This document shows positions 32,805 to 38,778 of a stretch of 38,778 nt of DNA, piece after piece (the stretch's first letter is position 1; each line of letters begins with the position of its first letter). The stretch is from the NCBI GenBank assembly GCA_964612425.1, contig CAZTDX010000033.1, positions 1 to 38,778 of the forward strand. Direction: 5' to 3'. The position numbers were made by a program, and so were the translations under genes. This stretch comes from CAUJGP01 sp964612425 (GTDB lineage Bacteria; Bdellovibrionota; Bdellovibrionia; Bdellovibrionales; Bdellovibrionaceae). Under the pieces are notes generated by a model that made no database searches, had not been told where the DNA came from, and saw only the letters and a program-made list of their open reading frames with translations.

Positions 32805-33242
32805 CTAATTTTGATCTGAGAACTCAGTCGTTTCTATAACTGTGGGAACTGGGGCAATAGACTCTGCCAATAGTAGTGAGTCCGCAGCCTTAAGTTTATT
32901 CGACATTTGGAGAGGAATAACTTCGCAATAGCTGCTAATTTCCTTTAAACTCTTCCAACTCACAAAGATGTCAATGTGCCTTCGGATACGATCGTTTGCG
33001 GCCATGATAACCATTCGCCCAGCACCTGCCTCCTCTAAGCCTTGAGACACTTGATTGATATATCGAATAGCTCCAATGCTTAAAAAATCTGTGTTGTTTA
33101 AATCCATTATAATATTTTTACACCGATCCCCATTCAAATATTCCGCGAGCGTATCTATAAATGTTTTCGTGTGAACAGAATCTACCGTTCCACTAACTTC
33201 AATGACTCCCCAACTTCCTATTTCTTTACTTGTCATCTTCAT
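32805..33242 (-). CDS. STAS-domain protein (anti-sigma-factor antagonist type)
   Basis: 145 residues. The STAS fold spans about 5-110, with the conserved loop IIMDLNNTDFLSIGAIRYIN, where Ser55 sits at the usual phosphorylation position (the common motif is D-S-x-G; here L-S-I-G). The C-terminal 35 residues are a tail rich in Ala, Val and Thr. Such proteins bind an anti-sigma factor/kinase and switch partners according to phosphorylation. No anti-sigma kinase of the RsbW type is seen here, so it must work with a partner elsewhere. AAGGAG lies 6 bases before ATG, preceded by an inverted repeat. Confidence 0.8.
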   Translation of the reverse strand: MKMTSKEIGSWGVIEVSGTVDSVHTKTFIDTLAEYLNGDRCKNIIMDLNNTDFLSIGAIRYINQVSQGLEEAGAGRMVIMAANDRIRRHIDIFVSWKSLKEISSYCEVIPLQMSNKLKAADSLLLAESIAPVPTVIETTEFSDQN

Positions 33243-33251
33243 GGCGACTCC

Positions 33252-33292
33252 TTAAATTAGTGGCATCTTTATATGTCCACCTTCTAATTTAA
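33252..33292 (-). promoter_or_regulatory. Leader inverted repeat overlapping the STAS gene ribosome site
   Basis: TTAAATTAG (33252-33260) and CTAATTTAA (33284-33292) pair perfectly over 9 bases with a 23-base loop. On the minus strand the 3' arm reads CTAATTTAA and is followed by GGAG, so the AAGGAG ribosome site starts inside the arm. A fold could limit ribosome access; this is inference. Confidence 0.45.
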
Positions 33293-33349
33293 TAGGCTCG
33301 CCTTACGAGTCAAACGCAATACCCTCTCACCAGACTCCTTCTCGACGTC

Positions 33350-33907
33350 TTATGGGCTCCGTTGCTTGGAACTGTAGGAGTTTCTGATTTCATCTAATTG
33401 CTGAATCCATTTTTTCATAATGGAGGAGGGACTTTTGATGGGCTGGTATTGATCGAACTTTTTACAAATACTGATAATTTTTTCCGGCGGAACAGCCCCC
33501 TCGGCCCCCTTGAGAAGTCCTCTGATTTTTCCACTCGCCATTAGTCTACCATTTTTAATAAAATCCTGAGTCATTACAATCCACTTATCATCCATATACT
33601 CGATCTTAGTATGCACTTCAAATTGTTCAAAAATTTTTAAAGGGCGGAAAAAACTCATTTGAGTCTCTCCAAGGATAGGAAACCAAAGTCGTCTCATCGT
33701 CTCGAAAGCGATTCCATTTTGCCCCATATAATCAAGTCGAGCCAAATCCATGAGGGTGAGATAGCGCCCATTGTTCATATGAAGATTAAAATCCAGATCA
33801 TGGGCCCACACTCTAAAACGAGTGATGCATGTTTCATGGGGCGCGATATAATTTCTAGCAAAGAGGGCTTTCAATAAAATAAGAAACAGTCTTCCGTAGA
33901 GATTCAT
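33350..33907 (-). CDS. Hotdog-fold acyl-CoA thioesterase (THEM6/4HBT-like)
   Basis: 185 residues of the thioesterase-like superfamily. Core: FRVWAHDLDFNLHMNNGRYLTLMDLARLD, where the Asp and Asn of LDFNLHMNNGRY lie at the usual hotdog active-site positions; then FPILGETQMSFFRPLKIFEQF and later IEYMDDKWIVMTQDFIKNGRL. The N-terminal region (NLYGRLFLILLKALFA) is a hydrophobic segment that may anchor it to the inner membrane. Such proteins hydrolyse acyl-CoA thioesters. It starts with AAGGAA 9 bases upstream of ATG. Divergent from prsA; the region between (33908-34034) holds the prsA promoter. Confidence 0.75.
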   Translation of the reverse strand: MNLYGRLFLILLKALFARNYIAPHETCITRFRVWAHDLDFNLHMNNGRYLTLMDLARLDYMGQNGIAFETMRRLWFPILGETQMSFFRPLKIFEQFEVHTKIEYMDDKWIVMTQDFIKNGRLMASGKIRGLLKGAEGAVPPEKIISICKKFDQYQPIKSPSSIMKKWIQQLDEIRNSYSSKQRSP

Positions 33908-33949
33908 AAGATGTAATTCCTTTCGCTGAGAACCTGACTCTGAAATTTT

Positions 33950-33978
33950 TTGTGACTTTATAAAACAATTTCTATAAA
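33950..33978 (+). promoter_or_regulatory. Sigma70-type promoter of the prsA operon
   Basis: TTGTGA (33950-33955) and TATAAA (33973-33978) are separated by exactly 17 bases. The expected start near 33985 leaves a leader of about 50 bases before the prsA ATG (34035). The leader holds a short inverted repeat CCTAG/CTAGG. Confidence 0.6.
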
Positions 33979-34034
33979 AATAATCCCCATTTTTCCTAGT
34001 GACAATGTTTAAAGCCTAGGATAGCTTCCTTGCC

Positions 34035-34979
34035 ATGACAGGAATGAAGATTTTTACCGGCAACGCAAATCCGCATTTAGCAAAAAAAGTAGCAGAAGCC
34101 GCCAATGTGGAGTTGGGGTATTGTCAAATATCCACCTTCGCAGATGGTGAGGTTCAAGTTGAAATTCACGAAAGTGTTCGCGGGCAAAATGTATTTGTAA
34201 TACAAAGCACCTGCCCTCCCGTGAATCAAAATTATATGGAACTTTTTGTTATGCTCGATGCCCTCAAGCGAGCCTCTGCTGCTCAAATCACCGCCGTCAT
34301 TCCTTACTATGGATATGCCAGACAAGATCGAAAAGTAGCACCTCGCGCCCCAATCACTGCTAAGTGTATGGCCGATTTAATTACTACCGCCGGCGCTAAC
34401 CGCGTTGTTGCTGTAGATCTTCATGCTGCCCAAATTCAAGGCTTTTTTAATGTGCCTGTTGATCACCTTTTTGCTATTCCAACCCTAGCAAGAGCCTGGA
34501 GAGAAACCGAAGGCTATGGCCCCGATTATGTTGTTGTCAGTCCAGATGCCGGAGGCGTTGAACGCTGTCGTGCCTTCGCAAAACGCATTGAAGCTAGCAT
34601 TGCCATCATTGATAAGCGCCGATCAGGTCCAAATGAAGCCAAAGCCCTTCACTTAATTGGTGATGTTAAGGGAAAAACAGCAATTATTTTAGATGATATG
34701 ATAGATACTGCAGGAACTTTAATACAAGCTGTTGACAGTCTCATAAAGAATGGTGCAAAAAGGGTCTTCGCCGTAGCAACCCATCCCCTATTCTCAGGAG
34801 CTGCCATCAGCAGGATTGTAGAAAGTCCTATTGAAAAGGTTTGGGTCAGCGATACGATTCCTCTCAAAGAGTCGGCTCAAAGCTGCGGCAAGATTGAAAT
34901 TGTCTCCGTGGCGTCGGTCATCGCAGAAGCGCTCAAGCGAATTCACGGAAACGATTCTGTAAGTTCATTATTTGATTAA
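34035..34979 (+). CDS. prsA: Ribose-phosphate pyrophosphokinase
   Basis: Makes PRPP from ribose 5-phosphate and ATP for nucleotide, His and Trp synthesis. The 314-residue protein (E. coli 315) has FADGEVQVEIHESVRGQNVF, the ATP-binding RQDRK in YYGYARQDRK, VDLHAAQIQGFF and VVSPDAGGVERCRAFAKR, and the PRPP loop IILDDMIDTAGT. All catalytic motifs are present. An in-frame ATG three codons on is an alternative start. The ribosome site is weak. It is the first gene of a four-gene operon (14, 48 and 30 bases between genes) with rplY, pth and ychF, an arrangement common in many bacteria. Confidence 0.96.
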   Translation: MTGMKIFTGNANPHLAKKVAEAANVELGYCQISTFADGEVQVEIHESVRGQNVFVIQSTCPPVNQNYMELFVMLDALKRASAAQITAVIPYYGYARQDRKVAPRAPITAKCMADLITTAGANRVVAVDLHAAQIQGFFNVPVDHLFAIPTLARAWRETEGYGPDYVVVSPDAGGVERCRAFAKRIEASIAIIDKRRSGPNEAKALHLIGDVKGKTAIILDDMIDTAGTLIQAVDSLIKNGAKRVFAVATHPLFSGAAISRIVESPIEKVWVSDTIPLKESAQSCGKIEIVSVASVIAEALKRIHGNDSVSSLFD

Positions 34980-34993
34980 AAGAGGAAGGTACC

Positions 34994-35680
34994 ATGAAAG
35001 AAAGAATTGAATTATCAGCTGACGTAAGAAACACAGGAAAAGCTAACTCTCGCTCTCTAAGAAAAGATGGAAGAGTTCCCGCCGTGGTTTATGGATCAAA
35101 TAAAAATGCGATTTTTCATGTTGAAGAAAAAGCTATCAAAAAATACAACACAAGAGCTTATGAAAACGCACTCTACACTCTTAAAAGTGACTCAAAAGAT
35201 TTAAACAGTCTTGTTGTCCTTATGAAAGATGTTACTGTTCACCCTGTATCTCAAAAACCAATCCATGTAGACTTTTTTGCCATCGATCTTAAAAAGCCAA
35301 TTCGCGTATTCATTGAAGTTCGTTTAGAAGGAAAACCCATTGGTATTGCAGATGGCGGACTTCTTAACGTAGTTGCTCGGGAAGTAGAAGTTGAATGTTT
35401 ACCAACAGAAATTCCTGATGTTGTTGCTGTCGATATTAGCAACTTAGGTGTTGGCCAAGCTATTCACGTATCTGATTTAAAACTACCTGCAGGCGCAAAA
35501 ATGATTTCTTTAGGCCACTTAACTGTTGCCGTTGTTAATAAAGAAGATGAAAAAGCTGCTGCAACTCCTGAAGCTGCACCTGCTGCCGCTGCTGCAACAA
35601 CTGCCGCTGCACCTGCTGCTGGTGGAAAAGCGCCTGCCGCCGCCGCACCTGCTGCTGCTAAAGCACCTGCCAAAAAATAG
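34994..35680 (+). CDS. rplY: Ribosomal protein L25 (long CTC form)
   Basis: Binds 5S rRNA in the large ribosomal subunit; long CTC forms are stress-linked in other bacteria. The 228-residue protein has an N-terminal L25 domain (RNTGKANSRSLRKDGRVPAVVYG, then LMKDVTVHPVSQKPIHVDFFAID) and a C-terminal CTC domain (VVAREVEVECLPTEIPDVV, then DLKLPAGAKMISLGHLTVAVVN). The last about 45 residues are a low-complexity tail of Ala and Pro with terminal Lys. GAGGAAGG lies 5-6 bases before ATG. Second gene of the prsA operon. Confidence 0.94.
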   Translation: MKERIELSADVRNTGKANSRSLRKDGRVPAVVYGSNKNAIFHVEEKAIKKYNTRAYENALYTLKSDSKDLNSLVVLMKDVTVHPVSQKPIHVDFFAIDLKKPIRVFIEVRLEGKPIGIADGGLLNVVAREVEVECLPTEIPDVVAVDISNLGVGQAIHVSDLKLPAGAKMISLGHLTVAVVNKEDEKAAATPEAAPAAAAATTAAAPAAGGKAPAAAAPAAAKAPAKK

Positions 35681-35728
35681 TTTTTAAAATTACCGATATA
35701 TTAGAGACGTAATCTCAAGAGGAACTCT

Positions 35729-36316
35729 ATGTGGATGATTGTGGGCCTGGGCAATCCAGGCAATAAATATGCCTTCAATCGCCACAACATTGGATTTATT
35801 GCCGTCGACCTCATTCATCAGAATTTTGGTCGACCAACTTGGAAGACTCAAGATAAAGCACAAATTTGTAAAATTAATTGGAATGATCAAGAGTGCCTCC
35901 TCGTAAAGCCTCAAACTTTTATGAATTTATCGGGCGAGTCCGTTATTCCGCTCCTACATTACTATAAAATTCCTGTAGAAAATCTTTGTGTCATCCAAGA
36001 CGATATCGATCAAAGCTTTGCACAAATTAAGCTTCAGACCAACAGAGGTCACGGTGGACACAATGGTATTCGTAACATCACGGAACAATTAGGCCACGCC
36101 AACTACACTCGACTAAAAATTGGAGTTGGAAAGCCTGTTCATGAAAAAATGAATGTCGCTGATTGGGTTTTACAAAACTTTTCAAGCGATGAAATGTCCG
36201 CTCTTCCCCAATTGCTAGATTTGAGCCTTCAAGCCATTGAAGCACTTCTCAAAGATGGCTATGCAAAAGCCTCTACTCGTTTCAATGGGGCCTCCGCCAT
36301 CAAAGAAACTCAATAA
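35729..36316 (+). CDS. pth: Peptidyl-tRNA hydrolase
   Basis: Frees tRNA from peptidyl-tRNA that drops off the ribosome. 195 residues, the family length. IVGLGNPGNKYAFNRHNIGF carries the Asn and catalytic His; LVKPQTFMNLSGESV, the loop VIQDDIDQ and GGHNGIRN follow, and KIGVGKPVHEKMNVADWVLQ is the typical later part. GAGGAACTCT precedes ATG. It comes after rplY and before ychF, a co-occurrence seen in many bacteria. Confidence 0.95.
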   Translation: MWMIVGLGNPGNKYAFNRHNIGFIAVDLIHQNFGRPTWKTQDKAQICKINWNDQECLLVKPQTFMNLSGESVIPLLHYYKIPVENLCVIQDDIDQSFAQIKLQTNRGHGGHNGIRNITEQLGHANYTRLKIGVGKPVHEKMNVADWVLQNFSSDEMSALPQLLDLSLQAIEALLKDGYAKASTRFNGASAIKETQ

Positions 36317-36346
36317 ACTTTTTTTATTTACTGAAAGGATTTTAAA

Positions 36347-37447
36347 ATGGCATTACAAGTTGGTATCGTGGGACTTCCCAATGTTGGAAAAAGCACTTTA
36401 TTTAATGCTTTAACGTCTGCCAAAGCTGAAGCAGCAAATTATCCATTTTGTACCATTGATCCAAATGTTGGCGTGGTCACTGTTCCAGATCCTCGTCTCG
36501 AAAAAATCACACAATTTATCAAACCCCAGTCTGTCGTTCCAACAACTATGGAGTTTGTGGATATAGCAGGAATTGTGGCCGGAGCCCACAAGGGTGAAGG
36601 ACTTGGCAACCAATTTCTGAGCCACATTCGACAAACTGATGCCATTGTTCACGTTGTTCGTTGCTTTGATGACCCTAATATTATCCACGTTTCAGGAAGT
36701 GTCGATCCTCTAAGAGATATGGAAATTATTAATACAGAACTCATGCTTGCTGACTTAGAAAGTGTTGAAAAGAAAAGACAACGTATAGAAAAAACAGCAA
36801 AAACAACAACCGATAAAAAACTTAAACTGGAATTTGAAGTTACAAAAAAAGTTCACGAAGCTCTCCAAAAAGGATTGCCAGCTCGATCTGTATCGCTTGA
36901 TGAATTAGAACATCCCTTTGCTAAAGAACTTCATCTTCTTACCTTTAAGCCCGTGCTTTATGCCTGCAATGTAAAAGAAGATGATTTTATCAAAGGTGGA
37001 AATGATTGGGTTGAAGCTGTTAAAAAGAGAGCTGCAGAAGAGGGTAACTCTTCTCTTATGATTTGCTCTGCCATGGAAGCCGAAATTGCTCAACTTCCCA
37101 AAGAAGAGCAAAAAGAATTTTTATCTTCTATTGGAGCTACCGAACCAGGACTTAGTCGTCTTATCATGGAGGCTTATAAACTCTTATCACTTTATACTTA
37201 CTTTACAGCAGGTGTGAAAGAAGTCAGAGCCTGGACTATCAAGGCCGGAACCAAAGCTCCGCAAGCGGCGGGCGTGATTCACACTGATTTTGAACGCGGA
37301 TTTATTCGAGCAGAATGTTATCACTGTGAAGATCTTTTTAATTTAAAATCTGAAGCAGCCGTGAAAGAAGCTGGAAAATATCGATTAGAAGGAAAAGAGT
37401 ATCTCGTAAAAGATGGTGATGTGCTTTTCTTTAGATTCAACGTTTAA
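36347..37447 (+). CDS. ychF: Ribosome-binding ATPase YchF (Obg/OLA1 family)
   Basis: 366 residues. G1 GLPNVGKSTLFNALT, switch regions with PNVGVVTVPDPRL, G3-like FVDIAGIVAGAHKGEGLGNQF, and the NxxE motif ACNVKED that favours ATP over GTP; the C-terminal TGS domain has AWTIKAGTKAPQAAGVIHTDFERGFIRAE. Length equals the family (363 in E. coli). AAAGGA lies about 8 bases before ATG. It ends the operon: its TAA (37445-37447) overlaps the stop of the convergent VWA gene. Confidence 0.95.
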   Translation: MALQVGIVGLPNVGKSTLFNALTSAKAEAANYPFCTIDPNVGVVTVPDPRLEKITQFIKPQSVVPTTMEFVDIAGIVAGAHKGEGLGNQFLSHIRQTDAIVHVVRCFDDPNIIHVSGSVDPLRDMEIINTELMLADLESVEKKRQRIEKTAKTTTDKKLKLEFEVTKKVHEALQKGLPARSVSLDELEHPFAKELHLLTFKPVLYACNVKEDDFIKGGNDWVEAVKKRAAEEGNSSLMICSAMEAEIAQLPKEEQKEFLSSIGATEPGLSRLIMEAYKLLSLYTYFTAGVKEVRAWTIKAGTKAPQAAGVIHTDFERGFIRAECYHCEDLFNLKSEAAVKEAGKYRLEGKEYLVKDGDVLFFRFNV

Positions 37448-38637
37448 TCTATTATAGGGCACTCATAAATAAAACGAACTTTACTGGTGGGGTCGATGGG
37501 TTTATCAAAACGCACTTTAACACCATCGATGTGATATCCTATTGTTGAAGCTGATGGTTGAAACTGAACTTGAAAATCCTTGGGGTTTGAACAATGTAAA
37601 GTAAAATAGGAAACCTGCTGAACGATGGCCGAACCAATTTTTCCCATTTGAGCTCCGTAGTCCGGTTCACAGACGCTTCCAATTACTCCTTGAGTGGCAT
37701 TGGAAAGTTGTTCATAAATTGTTCCATATTGACCCTTAACGATCCCACTCATTTGGTTATTTTGTGCCGTCAGACAGCTTGAATCATTAGGTTTGACTAT
37801 GACTGAATGGACAGACAAAGTTTTTGAAGGATACTTTTGCTTAATAACATCGATAAATGTTTGAGGCTGATCATAAAATCCAAGAGCATAGGGAGAACCG
37901 GAATCTGTAATTCCCCAAGATCTTTCATCCTCATCAGAAATAATGACAACGGCTAAGTGAGCCTCAGGACGAATCATGTGATCGGGATTATAGTAAATCG
38001 ATGCAAGTGCCGCCATAACTCCACGCTCATCGCCAGAGGGACAATGATCGTAATAACCTTGTTGGTACGCACTACTTAATTGCGATAAACCCGAAGCAAT
38101 CGCAGAGTTTATAAAGCTCTCACATTCTAATGTTTCAGGACGCTTCATCGCGGTTAAAAACAAATTATATTTATCAGGTGTATTAGGTTCCAAATACTTT
38201 TGACTATTTGAATAGGATATTAATTTACCATCTTGGAGGGCGCCATTTTGATTAATCGCACGAGGGCCATTATCAGCCGTAGAAATATCCGTTGTAGTTA
38301 TACCTATTCTATAATCCAGCCATCTCTCATCCAATTTTTGTAATAAATTTGGAAATCGATCTGCCATTTTACTTTGCTCAAATGACATTGAACCAGAGTT
38401 GTCGTTAACAAATAGAATATCAACCATTCCACCGTTTGTTTGAATAGTTTCGTCAAAAAAACATTCTCCATTATCACTAGAACACTTTGTTTGAGGTGTC
38501 CTTTCAAATCGACCTGGAGTACAACTAACAATAAATAAAAGAGTAAGAGAATAAATAGTCGCTAACAGCGATCGTCTCCTGTCCTGAACAGCTTTTAACT
38601 GCTTTTGATCCTGTTTTGATACATTATTAAAATTCAA
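37444..38637 (-). CDS. VWA-domain lipoprotein
   Basis: TTG start with GGGAG 7 bases upstream. 397 residues: a basic N-terminus, a hydrophobic stretch (LLATIYSLTLLFIV) and lipobox FIVSC (Cys39), then a VWA domain with complete MIDAS start FVNDNSGSMS (Asp79, Ser81, Ser83) and YRIGITTTDIS, plus CESFINSAIASGLSQL and LAVVIISDEDERS; several Cys (TKCSSDNGECF, HCSNPK) probably form disulfides. Proteins of this type are common among predatory and gliding bacteria and may bind surface ligands (inference). The last codons overlap the ychF stop. Upstream (38638-38778) is AT-rich; TTGAAC is a possible -35 on the minus strand, with no convincing -10. Confidence 0.8.
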   Translation of the reverse strand: MNFNNVSKQDQKQLKAVQDRRRSLLATIYSLTLLFIVSCTPGRFERTPQTKCSSDNGECFFDETIQTNGGMVDILFVNDNSGSMSFEQSKMADRFPNLLQKLDERWLDYRIGITTTDISTADNGPRAINQNGALQDGKLISYSNSQKYLEPNTPDKYNLFLTAMKRPETLECESFINSAIASGLSQLSSAYQQGYYDHCPSGDERGVMAALASIYYNPDHMIRPEAHLAVVIISDEDERSWGITDSGSPYALGFYDQPQTFIDVIKQKYPSKTLSVHSVIVKPNDSSCLTAQNNQMSGIVKGQYGTIYEQLSNATQGVIGSVCEPDYGAQMGKIGSAIVQQVSYFTLHCSNPKDFQVQFQPSASTIGYHIDGVKVRFDKPIDPTSKVRFIYECPIID

Positions 38638-38778
38638 ACACTTACTCCCTAGTGCTAATTACTTTATCTTTATGGTCATTAAAGGTATGTTCAATTTTCA
38701 TGCCATCAGCGATGAGTTAATACTCACGAGATAGTGTCATTTTTATATAAATCGTAAAAACGCTAATCACTTGATCTC

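Noticed and set aside
33296..33312. Hairpin GGCTCG-N5-CGAGTC between the thioesterase and STAS genes as a terminator
   Set aside because: The arms have a mismatch and no T-run follows on the minus strand, so it is not a convincing terminator.
35540..35680. Ala/Pro-rich repeat at the end of rplY as a possible insertion
   Set aside because: It is in frame, keeps the stop, and low-complexity tails are common in long CTC-type L25 proteins.
1..38778. CRISPR arrays, tRNA and rRNA genes, transposases and phage genes
   Set aside because: No regular spacer-repeat array, cloverleaf or rRNA-like stretch, and no recognisable transposase, integrase or phage structural protein seen on either strand; a covariance-model scan was not possible here.

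Overview
The window looks like chromosomal DNA from a Gram-negative, AT-leaning bacterium, most likely a Bdellovibrio-like predator (Bdellovibrionota) or a relative. The pointers are: LptD and many Sec-exported or lipobox proteins (an outer membrane); folate-dependent TrmFO in place of TrmA; a regulator of the TIGR02147 family, common in Bdellovibrio and Fibrobacter; a DUF4421 barrel; VWA and patatin-like lipoproteins; and many genes without a Shine-Dalgarno sequence. This assignment is inference; no rRNA or tRNA gene is visible. Housekeeping blocks alternate with small accessory patches, several of them decaying.

Layout. 1-2.0 kb: end of a LytS-type kinase, its broken LytTR response regulator, a DUF4421 barrel with a clear promoter/operator, and a decayed small ORF. 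2.1-5.4 kb (+): a lipoprotein with a catalytically dead patatin fold, PepP and an RNase Z-like MBL hydrolase. 5.5-10.2 kb (-): the compact prkA-yeaH-spoVR stress module. 10.4-12.1 kb: an archaeal-type ATPase/nuclease gene bracketed by short direct repeats. 12.2-14.5 kb: trmFO, a small lipocalin-like protein, a strong terminator and a cytochrome c. 14.7-19.7 kb (-): a three-gene overlapping operon with a shikimate kinase/dehydroquinase/shikimate dehydrogenase fusion, a GH3-type acyl-adenylating enzyme and a VAO/PCMH flavoprotein. 19.9-24.8 kb (+): lptD, rpiB, glyA and an M23 lipoprotein. 24.8-27.1 kb: divergent outer-membrane protein and active-site-intact patatin. 27.3-30.9 kb: an AT-rich accessory patch with secreted proteins, an unlisted 55-residue secreted Gly-rich protein and a frameshifted TIGR02147 regulator. 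31.0-33.9 kb (-): PAS histidine kinase, TetR regulator, STAS protein and thioesterase. 34.0-37.4 kb (+): prsA-rplY-pth-ychF. 37.4-38.6 kb (-): VWA lipoprotein.

How the genes work together. The most unusual unit is the 14.7-19.7 kb operon. Its first protein joins three shikimate-pathway domains in the order found at the C-terminal end of the eukaryotic AROM protein, and it is translationally coupled to a GH3 ligase and a phenol-oxidase-like flavoprotein, which suggests a dedicated aromatic-acid pathway. The prkA module is a complete kinase/VWA/SpoVR set. The prsA operon links PRPP synthesis to translation quality control (L25/CTC, Pth, YchF). Three single-base frameshifts (near 413, 1961 and 30208) and one internal deletion mark decayed genes, although sequencing error cannot be excluded for the single-base events.
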